Source: Laguncularia racemosa (Eukaryota > Streptophyta > Magnoliopsida > Myrtales > Combretaceae). From it: 64,000 nucleotides of DNA. This document shows, in pieces, positions 25,800 through 37,882 of the stretch. Under the pieces are notes generated by a model that did no database searches, was not told where the DNA came from, and worked only from the letters and a program-made list of their open reading frames with translations. Made by a program: the position numbers and the translations under genes. Positions within the stretch are counted from its first letter, which is position 1. Each line of letters starts with the position of its first letter. The stretch lies in assembly GCA_037954665.1 (NCBI GenBank), contig JBBMOL010000022.1, positions 2,666,001 through 2,730,000 on the forward strand, written 5' to 3'.

Positions 25800-26770
25800 T
25801 TTAGTGGGGTCGCTATTTGGCAAAAGTTGCTTTTGGGCGACTTTTTTTCAAATCGTGTTCATGGGCCATCATATATAAATGGAAATAAATATAGTTGTCG
25901 GATTAAATTATTGAAAACCAGTTTAGTCAGTAATTTTTTTTTTAATTTTGGTATAATTTATCAAAATATAGTACTATTTAAGAAATTTTGGTAAATATAT
26001 ATTTGCCCATATTATCAACCTTTCTTACTTATTTTGATACACTATTTCAAATTGTGGTACTTGTTAAAAAAATTTAATATACCCTAATTTACCAACTTTT
26101 TTCATATTCTAATACAATTAGTTAAATTGTGGTGCCAATAAAGAAATTTGGATATGTGTACATATTTGCTTATATTACTAACGCTTTCTTCCAATCCAGG
26201 TACAATTTGTCAAATTGTATTACTGCTTAAAAAAATTTGGTACCACAATTTCTTAAGAGATACCACAATTTGATAAATTGTGTCAAAATTGGAAAAAGAA
26301 GTTAGTAATATAAACAAATATATCAACTTTTTCTTCCAATTATGAGACAATTTGTTAAATTGTGATACCTTTTAAGAAATTCACTACATGTACATATTTA
26401 TCAATAATACCAATTTTTTCTCTTTATGCTAGTACAATTTATAAATTGTGGTAATATGATATAGATTCTAATACACTTATATAATTGCCCATATTACTAA
26501 CTTTCCTTGATATTCTAATATACTTAATCATTTTGTGGTAGCACAATATAGAACCTAGTACACTTATGTAATTGTTATACTATCAACTTTCCTTCATTTT
26601 TCTAGTATAGTCTCTATGTTTGTGATAATATAATATAGATCCTAATACACTTATGTGACTACTATATTACTAACTTTCCTTCATCACAAGTTTTTTTAGT
26701 ACCATTATATAAAATGTGGTACCACCTATTACCAAGTCAGCTAGTAAAAAAGTAGTTGCCTTTCTTTCAA
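25800..26770. repeat. 85-90 bp diverged tandem repeat, copy 2
   Basis: The same unit family as 9840-10790 recurs: ACCAACTTTTTTCATATTCT, CAAATTGTGGTACT, and TACATATTTGC(T/C)TATATTA blocks. The left edge has GGGCGACTTTTTTTCAAAT, comparable with GGGCGACTTCTTTTCAAGT at copy 1. The right edge has AGTTGCCTTTCTTTCAAGTC. A stretch at 26240-26300 reads as an inverted unit, suggesting internal rearrangement. Confidence 0.6.
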
Positions 26771-27031
26771 GTCACACTGAAGTGGCTTATGCTAATAATT
26801 CCCCTATTTAGTGATGATAGAAGTTGCTTTATTATAATATTGACTTACAAAATGACGTCAGACTCTTTTACAATAGAATATGTATATAATTTTGGCCAAT
26901 TTTCATACTACATTGTTTTTTTTTTCGTGTATTAGAAAGAAAAAAAAAAGAAAGAAAATACTTTTTTGAATTTTTCTTTTTTTTTTTCTTTCAAACCCTA
27001 TTATAATGATGAGCTTGAAATTGCTAAATAC

Positions 27032-27253
27032 ATGTAGCTAGATGTTTCACTTATCAATGACTTTTAAGAGCAAATAATAAGAGTTGAAGATTGTTCTTGA
27101 CTAATGATAGTGGTAACTACTAAGGAAAGTATAAATGCACAATGGAAAAATGATTTCTATTCTTAGAAAGAGGACATTGTTTCCTTTATTTTAGTTAACA
27201 TTTTCTTCTATCACTAATGGTAAAAAATTATTATTGCTTAACTTCATCAATTA
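27032..27253. repeat. 220-bp direct repeat, left copy
   Basis: This segment abuts the left LTR of the outer gypsy element and starts ATGTAGCTAGATGTTTCAC. A second copy lies immediately right of the right LTR (56521-56737). Long identical stretches include AAGTATAAATGCACAATGG and the following AAAAATGATTTCTATTCTTA. It is far longer than the 4-6 bp duplication that integrase makes. No coding is seen in it. Confidence 0.85.
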
Positions 27254-27691
27254 TGTTACAAGTCTAGCTCAAACCCATATCTATCTTTACACAAGAGACT
27301 TGACCATTTGCTTAAGTGGAAATTCAGCCTTTCTTTACCATGGCCTTCAAACCTGGCAAATTGTAGCTAAGACTTGCTATAACTCATTAACTCCTCTAGC
27401 TACCTACTCTCCCACTACTTGGGTGCTCCGAACATGTAACCAAAGGCATAACCCACATTCTCCACGACCAATCATCCATCAATATTCTCTATAAATACCT
27501 AAGACCATCTACAGGTAAGGGGATGGAAAAGCATTAAGCCCTCTTGCTCACTTTACACTAATTTCCTTACTCCTACATGCATTTTAACTTGAGCATCAAA
27601 GTGGTAACATTAAGTAGCCCTAGCACCTCTCATAGCTCATTATCTTCTTGTGTTTTATAGGTTCACACATCTCTCCTAAATCTTCAAAAAA
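27254..27691 (+). repeat. outer gypsy 5' LTR
   Basis: Begins TGTTACAAGTCTAGC and ends CTTCAAAAAACA, just before the PBS. It aligns with 56055-56517 through blocks such as CTACTCTCCCACTA, CTCTATAAATACC (TATA-like), GTAAGGGGATGGAAA and ACTTGAGCATC. A short deletion near its start accounts for its shorter length (438 against 463 bp). Confidence 0.85.
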
Positions 27692-27712
27692 CATTTGGCA
27701 CTGTCTTTAAGC
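27692..27712 (+). other. outer gypsy primer-binding-site region
   Basis: TTTGGCACTGTCTTTAAGC follows the 5' LTR directly. Plant gypsy elements commonly have TTTGGCGCCGTC- or TTTGGCACCGTC-type PBS sequences here. Two or three substitutions have accumulated. Confidence 0.65.
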
Positions 27713-27723
27713 AAACCATCACC

Positions 27724-28428
27724 ATGGTTAACAATACTAACTCTAAATCCAAAAAAATTAACAACTTTCCTATAGAAACACATCACCTAAGCCAATCACC
27801 AAATCCACAACAGCAAAAGACTTAAGGTAGAGAGGACATGTTGGCTCATCTAGAGTAGAAGCTAGCTAACCTTCATGCAGAAAACACCTAACTTCGTGTG
27901 TGACTAGATCAATTGTAGCGGTAACACCAACACCATTCATAATAAGCACATTTGGAGAGGACATGATGATGATCATGCTTCCACCTAATCTCCTCCACTT
28001 GCCTCACCAATGGTTATGCATAATGCAACACCGCCTACATTGCCACTACTGCCTCATTCTACTAGCTCGCATAGTTGAGTAGCACTTCCACCTTAACAAC
28101 TATAGCCATCTAAGCTCCCATCTCTCCTTGCATAAGGCCAACATAGGTGAGCTAGAAGACATGACTTGAAGACTTTCCGACCTCTGTAATAACAAGAAGT
28201 ATAATATATGGGATTAGTACTCTTTCACCCAATCTATGTTTACCCAAGAGATCTAGGATGAGATTCTTCCTCCTAACATCTACATCCCAATATGTGAATT
28301 TTATGATGGAACCATCGACCTAAGGGATCACCTTAGCTACTTTATGTCGCAAATGTGCCTTCTAAGATGTAGCGACACAATTGCCTACAAGGTTTTTCAA
28401 AGTACTTTGAAGAAGTTGGCTTAAACGT
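27724..28428 (+). pseudogene. outer gypsy gag, 5' part
   Basis: The ATG at 27724 opens a frame starting MVNNTNSKSKKINNFPIETH, typical of the gag N-terminus in this lineage, and it stops after 34 codons. Further on, the region near 28270-28420 reads ICEFYDGTIDLRDHLSYFMS and then VFQSTLKKLA, matching the gag core (YDGT.DP.DHL and the F..TLKG.A motif). Gag packages element RNA. The frame has stops, and it is cut at 28428 by the 4.84-kb insertion. It resumes at 33272. Confidence 0.75.
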
Positions 28429-31400
28429 TGTAACGACCCTATAGGGGGTATAGTAGAATTACTTAAAAGTTGCCATACCATGTATGCATTTGCAATATGA
28501 AAACTGCCTTGCAAGTTAGAGGTTGCAAGACTCTAATTAAATGATTATTTCTCACCATAACCGATAGTACATATAATTAATTATTATGAAAATAACTATG
28601 GAAATCGATATATTACAGTTCACCAGAATTGCAAAAAATTGGTATCCCTTACCAAATAGTAAAACCAGGTGATCTCAACATTTAAGAACATTGTTTCGAA
28701 AAAGTTTTAGAAAATGATGAATAGATTTACAAATTCTTAATCACCCATCTAGACTTTCAACTATTTTCTATTTCTCCTTCTATACTTTAAGTTCGAGTCT
28801 GGAACATTTGTTACTTGATCCTAGCCCATTTCCCAGCTTTAGAGGGTGAGTAAACCATGGCTCAGTGAGTTCGTCCATCACCATTGTCATTTAAACAAGT
28901 TATCAAATATTAATTAGCACGTCATGAAATCTATCTACACATGAAATAAATGCATGCATGATGAATGCAAGCAACACATTCATGAGAGTCCAGAATCATG
29001 AAAGGTATAAATTTGCATCGTCTATACTTCGATTGACCTCTACACTTACCTACATGGAGCACCTCACCTTACTCAAGAGTCTGTCCGAGGACATGGACCC
29101 CCAAACAAACTCAACACTTACCTATCATCGAGAATAAAAATAAAAATGCCACAAAGGCTAGTCTTGGTGAATTCCACGCTGAGCCATTCACCATCAAAAT
29201 ACTCAATAATGCCTCCATAGTCAAATTAGGTGATCCTGCATCAGGGCATCTATCTACAATCAATCTATTAACAATGCCTCATAGGCTTCAAATAAAAGCT
29301 ATTCTAGCCACTTTGCCTTCAATAAAATTAGTTTTAATAAAATTAACATCAACAACCTTGAGGTTTTATATATAAAAGCTTCTAAGAACACGCACGGGGT
29401 TTTTGATATAACCTTTATGAAAAAATTTTAAAATGCTTGAAATGTTTCAAAAATTTCTAGCAAAGGTTGAGCACTCTTCATTCCTTTCTATGTACCTATT
29501 AAATCATAGACATGCAATGAGTAATCCAATTATTTTGGCCAAGAATTTAAGTTTATCAATTAATAAGGTGATCACAAAGATTAGAGCATTCAAGGTAATT
29601 AATTATTCCATCAAACAATCAATAGCATTCAATAGAATATCACATAATTAGCAAGCAAGGATCATAAAAATCCTTTAGTAGAGACGGGGATCCTTTAAAA
29701 AACCTAAATAATTAGACATAAATGAAATGCATATAAGAATAACTACTACTAAAATATATTATTCTAATATCCCGATCTTAACCCCAAATCTTATTAGAGT
29801 CTTTTAGGGTATTTTTAATATTAAGTCATTTTTTCAAAGATCGATATGTCATCAAAGTCCATGCTTAGGTCCTTACTAGGGAAATTTTTATTCTCAAATA
29901 ATGTCATGAAAGGTCAAGCATATGTCTAATAATAAACCCAATAGGATAAAGTCTAAATTAAGTTAGAAATAGTCATAGGTCTTAAATGTTTGGGGAAAGT
30001 TAGTTAACATCATTTCTTTGAACTTTTGTAAATATTAAAGGTTTGGAAATATATCTAACTACCCTAAAGACATCTTAAAGGAAAGAGAAGTGGAATAATC
30101 TTTTGAAAGTAGGATTACTCCACTTACAACTTTTACAAATAAGGGATGTTAGTATACTATTCAAAGAGTGTACTACAAAGATAACTAAGGCTAATCGAGA
30201 TTACCTTGATTGGATGAAAACCCTTTGAAACTAATAATAAAGATCCTAAAACATATAAAATAGGTTAGATTAATAACTTCTTTAAGAAAATTTTGAAATT
30301 ATTCAAACTTCTTTGAAGTTTCTCACCTTAACCTTAGAAAGAGTGGTCCAGAAACCTTTATTGGTTTAGGAGATAAGTGTGGAGCTAATTGAGGATATGA
30401 TTTCCTTTTTGTTTTAGTGGAGTGTTAGGTGATTTTAGTGAAAAGTTAGGTGAGAAAAATTAAAAGAAAATGGTCTAAGGTGGCATGTGGAATGGAGGGA
30501 AAATTACTTGGGTAACTTAGTTTTTACCATCCTTTTTATAATGATTTTGCTTTGTTGTTTTGTACATAATTGGGACCCTATTTTTTACACCTACGAGAGG
30601 GTTTTAATGGAAGATTTAGAGTAGTAATGATGCTTAAAAATAAGATAGAATAGATTAGGAATGATGGTCTTAGGATGAGGTAAGATATGGTAGGATAATA
30701 ATGTGATTGAAGATAAGATTCACATGGAAAATTCCACTAGCTTAGTCAGCTATGTGACTTAAATTTTTCCATAATATTTACAGGTCTTTTTCCAAATTTA
30801 ATTAAGATAATTTTAGGATAAAGTAGGATATGTTAAGGTAAGATAAGATAAGGTGAAGTAAATGGAGATTTGATATGTGAAATGGGAAGGCATGTACATG
30901 TGAAGATTCAGGGCATTTGGACCAAGTTAAACATGATAAGATTGGGGTAGAATAAGATGGGATGTGATAGGGATAAGATAAAATAGGATGATGTAAGGTC
31001 ATGATGCTTAAATGGATAAAATCATATGAGACTTTCTTGCATGGTTGAACCAATCACTTCTAGGTAATAATTAAGGGTTAATTTGCAAAGATTAGATCGT
31101 CTTCTTGTGGAAAAATTAGTTGGTTAAGGATAAGAATGATGAGGGGTCATTTTCCATAGGATAGGATAAGATATGGTGTTAAAATTTCAAAGATTGCATG
31201 TGGAAAAATATAACTTAATGTGGTGCCTATCATGGAGTGTGAACTGGTTAAGTATTGGATGTAATTCTTTAGGATTTTGTGTGTTACTAAGTAATTAAGG
31301 ATGGAATAATAAATTATGAAAATAATTAGTTAAAATATATTAGGATTAGGGGGTGATTTTAAACTTAATCAATTAGGTTTTTCCAAGTCAAAATTTAGGA

Positions 31401-33271
31401 GTTTCCAATTTTGAGTACATTTAGGGTTTGATTTGTTATTAACTTGATTTTATTATTGCTAAACTAAGTCTTATGATGTTAATCCTTATGATTAGGGTAA
31501 GATTGAATGGATTTGGAAAGGAATTTTCTCAAGTCAAGGCAAGTTTTCTTGAGTTGTCTAATTGCTTATTTAAGGTTGACTTAAGTCAAATTGGAGTAGA
31601 CTTTAATCAATCTAGTTTAAATTTTTAGATCTAATACTCAAGGAATACTTGAGGCTGAGTACTGGTCCTATAGATGAAATTCGACTAAATTCGAATTTAG
31701 GCTACTAGGTGCAAAATTGAGAATAAGATCGAATCCTTAGGTAAGGAGTTTAGTGGAAATAAGTATAGTTGATGATTTTCAACTGCACTTTTACTAAGTT
31801 AAATCCATCAATTCTATTAAAAAAGGGTATCATATAAATTTTTAATGTCTTATCTACCAAGTCTTCCTTAAGTCAACCCGAGTCGAAATTGCTATATCCT
31901 AGGTCCACTTAAGTCTTCTCAAGGGTGTTAAGGAGAAGATTTAGGTTACTTAATCTAACTAAATCACTTGACCTTAGTCAACTTTTAATTTGACTAAGTT
32001 GACTTAAGTCAACTTATAAAATATTGAGTCATCTCTAGTTCGTAAACCTTATTTGAGTTCATTTGAAGCAAAATCTTAGGTGTATTTCCTTATCTAATTG
32101 AATTTTTAAAAATACTATCTATGAAAATTCTTAAGAATTACATATGACATTTAGGCTAGAATTTGTGGTCTTCGATTTTGATTTCTAAGCCAAATCTATC
32201 AAATGTTTATACTTGTTTTCCTTCTCCATATGATAATCTAGTTAGAATAAAGATCTCGTTGTCACATAATGGCTCAGTTAGGATTGAATGGAAGTGAAAA
32301 GCAACAAAAAAGGAGTTGGCATTAACTTATATAGGTTAGACGTTGTAATTTTCTTATGGAATTTAACTTTAATTTGCATGCCTAGATTACTAAGACTTTT
32401 TTAAAAACTCATCTCATAAGTTTGAGATTAGTTAAGTCTACTCAGTTTTGTGAGCAAGTCAACTTACATCATTACTCAAGATGTCTTAAGTCAACTTAAG
32501 AGTTTAGTTTAGTTAACTCAGGTTTTTGTATAAGTACACCCAAGTTAACTTAAGTTTTTCCTCATCTAATATGGAGTTGATGTGATTCAATGCTTTCTTT
32601 TTAGCAAGCTGACTCAAGTCAATTATTGGTTTACTAATTCAATTATAGTATCTTAACCTTATTTAACCATCTCAAGATAAGATTTCCTAGATTTAGAAAC
32701 TAATTCATGTCATTGATTAAGGTCTTTACAAGATGAGAAGTTTTATTGAGAGGTTGATTTAGTGATTTTCTTTGAAAATTTATGAGAAACTTTGTTGTCA
32801 AGTTTATTAAGATGACTTCCTTGAGAAGTTAACACCTCTTAGTTAAGTTTCTTTTTGATGTCTTACTTAAGAAATTGGTCAAGTAAGCTTTCTTAAGAAG
32901 TTAATTAAGTAACCCCTCTTAAGAAGTTAACTTTGAGGTTAACTTTCTTGGGAAGATAGCTAAAAAGGTCTTTAAACAAGCTAATTGTTTACATCTCTTA
33001 GAAAAAAAAAAAAGAAAGAAAGAAAAATTGTATATTGATATTTAAAAGAATCCTAAATTAACTAAATAAAACTCTTGTTACATAAAAATTGAAGACTAAA
33101 CTTACATAACCAATAATTTTTTATGCCTAATTATAAAGTATAAACAAAAATCATAATCATTTGAAAGTCCTAGAAAAAAAATTAGTAATATATTCTACTT
33201 TATTGAGATATTAAATGGTTATCCTAATTAAATTTATCATTGCAAATGGCCTAATTCTATGGGGTTTTACA
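28429..33271. mobile_element. 4.84-kb TG...CA insertion, probable giant solo LTR
   Basis: Begins TGTAACGACCCTATAGGGG and ends TGGGGTTTTACA. It is flanked by AACGT (28424-28428) and AACAT (33272-33276), a 4/5 target duplication. The start is typical of large plant LTRs, and the block GGCTCAGTGAGTTCGTCC near 28860 also resembles them. The first few hundred bases do not recur inside, so it is not an LTR-interior-LTR structure. No frame has a retroelement domain. The interior has GATAAGATA-rich stretches (30640-31200) and repeated TTAAGTCAAC palindromes (31560-32620). A LARD with lost LTR is the alternative. Orientation is not determined. Confidence 0.65.
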
Positions 33272-34115
33272 AACATAGAATAATCACTTGAAGTCGAACA
33301 CTATCTCCAACTTTAAGGAACTCAACAAAAAGTTTTATCAACACTTCTTAGCCAATAAAATGCCAATGAAGGATTTCAAGCCTCAACCTCATTCATTAGA
33401 GGCTAAGTGAGTCCATTAGGGACTACTTATTCAAATTCACAACAGTCACACTTGAGATTCTTAATCTCGATAAGCATGTCACCCTTAACATTGCAATCAT
33501 GGGGGTACACCCTTTAAGTCATTTCCTTCTCTCCATTTTCAAAACAAGCCTAAGAATTACAATGAATTCCATAAGAGAGCTACGAAATTCATCACTATGG
33601 AAGAAAATATCAAAGCTCGCAAAGAGGTTGACCAAACCAAGTTGAAAAAGAAGAAAGATGATAAGGATTAGCCAACTATAAAAGATCAACTCAATCCTAA
33701 AAATGATGAAGATTCATCCCGTGGACGAAATAATGGCAAGTGCAGCAGAAAGTGCACCATTACAATCTATGCGGACCACACACCCCTTAACCAATGCAAA
33801 GGTTAGATACTCCTTGAGTTTCATAATAAGGATATCCTCACATGGCTTGAGAAGCTTAAAGGACCCCCCTCTAAGAGGACTCTCGATAAGTATTGTAAGT
33901 TCCATAAAGATATAGGACATAACACGAAGGATTGTGTCCAAATAAAGAACACTCAAAAGAACATCATAAAAAATGGTTACTTTTGTGACTATATCAACAA
34001 CCATTCTAAGGAGACCAAAAAGCTAACTTAAACGACAACAGTCGAATTAGATAACAAACTAAGCGACTTGGCTAATCAAAACAATAGGGCCCCCAATGAC
34101 ATAATCAATACTATT
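33272..34115 (+). pseudogene. outer gypsy gag, 3' part with zinc knuckle
   Basis: After the insertion gag continues: NNHLKSNTISNFKELNKKFY, HFLANK, then SIRDYLFKFTTVTLEI and MGVHPLSHFLLSI in shifted frames, and near 33870 KRTLDKYCKFHKDIGHNTKD followed by C, the CCHC-like zinc knuckle of Tat-type gag (YC.FH.D.GH....C). The downstream string IIKNGYFCDYI matches the usual I..G.L..Y block. Frameshifts and stops are present. The inner gypsy element interrupts it at 34115. Confidence 0.75.
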
Positions 34116-36198
34116 TGTCGAGTCTAATTTTTTTATTTTCCATTCCTAATCCGACTCATATTAGACCCTGTGCTCATCTAATATAGATCCTCAACTTGAA
34201 TTAGGAATTTCATTTTATTTTGGAGTTGCCACCCAACTGTGGTTGGGAAAGATTGGATTAGGACTAATTGAGCAGATTAATCCTAATTTGGACCACTAGT
34301 CAGCGAGGTTTCCTCTTTTCATTTTTGTGAAAGAGGAAACAGAAAACCAAAGTTTTTGGGTTTGAAGGCTAACCTATTAAAACCTTAAAGTTACCATCAT
34401 ATTCTCCTGAAATCTAAACCTTATCCTAATGTCTTTTGTTGTTATTTATTTTGATTTTTTATTTTTGTTATTTTTTTGTTGTGTTTTTGTTTATTGGTTA
34501 AAGGAAAATTATTCTAACTATGGAAAAATGATTTTTTTCATTCTTTTTAGGATTACCCCGAATGGGTACTACGTACCTGCTATTCAAGATCAAACGGGTC
34601 GTAGTTTGCTTTTCCTGAAAAACTTTAATGTGTTTGTGAATTTTAATTATGAAATTACTTTTAGTTTACGTTTTTATCATTTTAGTATTTTTTTTCTGAA
34701 AAAAGCCAAGCCTAAGCTTTATTATTTGATTTTTTTGAAAAATAATGATTTTAAGGAAAAAACCAATTTTGGATTTATTATTATAAAAAAAAATTTCTAA
34801 GTGATAAAATTTATTTCCCTATTTTTTTAACTTACCTCTAATATTATTATTAATTATTATTAATTTTTTTATTTTATTTTATTATCCTATTTTTTAATTT
34901 TATTTTTTTATTAATTTTTTATTAATTAATTAAAATTTTTCTCTTATATTATTTATCTACCCTAAACTAAAAATCTAAAATTTACCTTTTTTTCTAATAT
35001 ATCTTTATCATTTTATTATTATTTTTTTATTTTTTTATTTCACTATCATTTTCTATTATTTACTCTAAACTAAATCCTAAAAAAACTAATCTAAATTCTA
35101 ATTTTTTTTCTATTTTTTAAATTATAAATAACAAGTAAATAAATAAATAAATTCAAAAAAATAAATAACTAAAAAATACAAAATACAAAAAAAAATCGAA
35201 AAATCCGACTTACCTGGATCTGGGTTAGTGCGCGGGTCAGGTCGGGTCGAGTTGAACGGTCACAGCGGCTGGAGGTGCTCGTTAACGGTGTTCCAGCGGC
35301 CTTTCAAGGAGGTTGAGGAGTTGTTTCCTAGGTTTTCGGGGGTAGGGAACTCAACTGTGGTGGTGGATTTCTCCAAAAAAGCCTCCTAGTGGCGATTCAA
35401 GGCTTGATTGGTGGTCGCGGCTTGAGGAACTCCGGCGAAGCTTCGATTTCTCTTTTTTTCTCACTTCTGATTCGTGCTTCTGCTTCCTCCCTTCAATTCC
35501 TATTTATAGACGCTCAAAAGCCCCTCCAGATAAGCTCAAATCCGTCATTTGGTTAAACCCATCTTTTTTTTTTTTTTTTTTCCGTTTTGGATTCGGCCTT
35601 ATCTCGGAGATTTGATGCCAATCCATTGCTTTCCTATGATTTATCTAATGGATTTGGCTTAAGATTGATAGTAATCCAAAATATTTGAGAAAAAACGGAC
35701 AATTCTAACTCCGTTAGACCTACTCCGGCTTCTTCTCGCGTCTATTCAGGTGAAGAAGATGATCACGTACGAGGTGCGTGACTCTTCCTAGCTAATCATA
35801 CGCTGCCACGTGGAAGCTCGAGGAAAAAGAAAAAAAAAATTGCACAGAGTGCTTGTGGGGGGATTTGAACTCTTAACCTCGGTCCTCTTTCACACGTTCC
35901 AGGCACATACACGAGCCAGTTGAACTAGCCCAAATCTCGATTTTATTTATTATGCAAATTGTATATATGTCTTGTATTTTTTATTATTTTGAAATTCTAA
36001 AAATTTGTAAAAATTATTTAACTCCTTTTCTTATTATTTCTACAATTACTTTCCAAAATTGATGTATTTTTCCTATTTATTTTATTTTTTGAATATTTTT
36101 CCTATTTTTGCTAAATTAGAAGAAAAATTGTAAAAATGGAAAAAAAAAATAAAAATTGATTATTACTGATCATTAGGGGCAAAAATGAGGTATTTACA
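34116..36198 (-). repeat. inner gypsy 3' LTR (left)
   Basis: Starts TGTCGAGTCTAATTTTTTTA and ends AATGAGGTATTTACA. The - strand reading, TGTAAATACC...GACTCGACA, is a common plant gypsy LTR form. Contents include AT-rich DNA (34430-35200), a GC-richer block (35215-35470) and a tRNA-like segment. The 123-codon + frame at 34429-34800 is inside it and antisense to the element. Confidence 0.92.
35838..35945 (-). other. tRNA-like segment inside the inner gypsy 3' LTR
   Basis: On the - strand a box A-like TAGTTCAACTGG (35927-35916) precedes a box B-like GAGTTCAAATCC (35872-35861), and a T run follows near 35830-35840, as in a Pol III unit. The other LTR has the same arrangement. There is no complete cloverleaf with an acceptor stem that I can fold by eye, so this is a tRNA-derived remnant or a SINE head captured in the LTR, not a working tRNA gene. 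Confidence 0.5.
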
Positions 36199-36216
36199 GT
36201 TGCCCCTCTTTGTAGT
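36199..36216 (-). other. inner gypsy polypurine tract
   Basis: On the - strand ACAAAGAGGGGCAACTG lies directly before TGTAAATACC, the first bases of the 3' LTR. Position and purine content identify it as the PPT. Confidence 0.65.
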
Positions 36217-36691
36217 AAAGTTTGCAAATTTTAATTACAAAGATAAGAAAAACGTCATTTTTGGCCTCTTGACTGAATGGATAATGCCATGGTTTGGTTG
36301 GTTATCTAGAATTTGGTCTCTAGTAGGAAAATGCTCCATTAGCTAATAATCCCACGAGTATTTTGTGATGAATGGTACTGTTTAGGAAACAGTCTTAAAC
36401 AACCTAACAACTTGAAGTAATGTATCCTCCCGAAAAGCACTCTATGGGCTGACTAATCGTCGATGAGAAACATCTCAAGGGTTATGTAGGAATGTGTTAT
36501 TGTGAGTGGAATAGCTGATGATAGGAAGTGTCTTATCGGATTAGCAACCTTAAAGAGAAGATTGTCTCAAGAAGCACTCTTATGAGCTGGCAACCTATCA
36601 ATAGAAGCGTCTGGCTAGACTAGCGACTGTTTGGGGAGAAATACTTCCGAAGAGTACTCTCATGAGCTGACTAATTGGTTATCAACAAATT

Positions 36692-36940
36692 TGAAAAGTG
36701 CTCTCATGAGCTGACTAATCAACAGATTCGAAAAGTGCTCCTATGAGCTGACTAATCGATATATTCGAAAAGTGCTCCTCTGAGCTAGCTAATCGATAGA
36801 TTCAAAAAGTGCTCCTCTGAGCTAACTAATTGATAGATTCGAAAAGTGCTCCTATAAGCTAACTAATTGCTAGATTCGAAAAGTTCTCCTATGAGCTAAC
36901 TAATCAATAGATTCGAAAAGTGCTCATATGAGCTAACCTC
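36692..36940. repeat. 37-bp minisatellite
   Basis: About seven units of GAAAAGTGCTCCTATGAGC followed by TGACTAATCGATAGATTC, each 37 bp, with one to six changes per unit. The first unit begins at 36692. The array is in the element's 3' region just inside the LTR. Confidence 0.85.
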
Positions 36941-37390
36941 GAGAAAGGGTGTCTAGGAAAGTGCCCCTTTACGGGCTAACTAACCTACAGCGAGAAGACA
37001 TGCCTCAAAAGGTGCCCCTATAGGCTAACCTTAAGAAGGGATGTTTAGGAAAGTGCCCCATTGTGGGCTGACTAACTTATGGTGGGAAGCGTCTTCTTAG
37101 ACTCGCGACCTTGGGGAAGAAATGTCTCGAAATGTGCCTCTACGGGTTGACCTTGAGAAGAGATATTTAGGAAAGTGCTCCATTATGGGCTGACTAACCT
37201 ATGGTAGGAAGAAACATCTCAAAAAGGTACCTTTACGGGCTAATCCTAAGAGAGGATCTTTAGGAAAGTGCCCCTTATGGGTTGACTAACCTATAGTAGG
37301 AAGATATGTCTCGAAAAGTGCCCCTACAGGCTGACCCTGAGAGAGGATGTTTAGGAAAGTGCCCCATTGTGGGCTGACTAACCAATGCTT
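36940..37390. repeat. longer-period repeat, GTGCCCC family
   Basis: Units built from AGGAAAGTGCCCCATTGTGG, GCTGACTAACCTATGGTAGG and a CTCGAAAAGTGCCCCTACAGG block recur every 110-120 bp. They share the core AAAGTGC.CC...GGGCT(G/A)ACTAA with the 37-bp array, so they look like a higher-order derivative of it. Confidence 0.7.
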
Positions 37391-37882
37391 CTAACGAATG
37401 AGTTAAATGATTTGATAAGAGATGTTTTATGATATGTGAATGATGGTTATTTATTCTAAGATGCTTACCAATTTATCGTGGATAGCAATCAAATAACTAA
37501 ACCTGCGTGCTGGTTTGCTTCTCCTTTGATTACTCTCGCTTCAAAACAAGGCCGAAGGTCTTGATGTGCTTCCTTTCTTATGCGCATGGCTCTTGTGATT
37601 GAAGTATTATCCTACTAATGTACTAGGTTCAATGCCCAAAAGTAGGTAAAATTATATCACAAAATTTATTGAGATTCATTATCATTTCAATGTTCATCAT
37701 TCATTGGTGAAGTGATGGATAATGTGTTTAAGAATGTTTGTTTTAATGAGAATTGGTTGGAATTATCGATCATTTAGACATATTAACTTTGCTTGTAAAA
37801 AATGAAAACAGGACTCAACAAAACTTGTATTGAATATTGGCATTCATAAACATTGGTAAAACTTCAATTTTTTTTTTTTTGC

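Larger units (their letters stand above)
36217..37882. other. inner gypsy 3' non-coding region
   Basis: Between the integrase stop and the PPT no frame is supported. Two repeat arrays fill about half of it (36692-36940 and 36940-37390). The flanks (36217-36690 and 37390-37880) show related half-units such as CTCATGAGCTGACTAAT and nothing else recognisable. Confidence 0.65.

Noticed and set aside
34429..34800. 123-codon + strand frame
   Set aside because: It lies inside the inner gypsy 3' LTR, is antisense to the element and consists of Phe/Leu/Ile-rich low-complexity sequence; the other LTR has only a shifted partial equivalent at 47308-47592.
35838..35945. Functional tRNA gene
   Set aside because: Box A and B-like motifs are present, but no complete cloverleaf with a paired acceptor stem could be recognised, and the segment is part of an LTR. 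It is called tRNA-like only.
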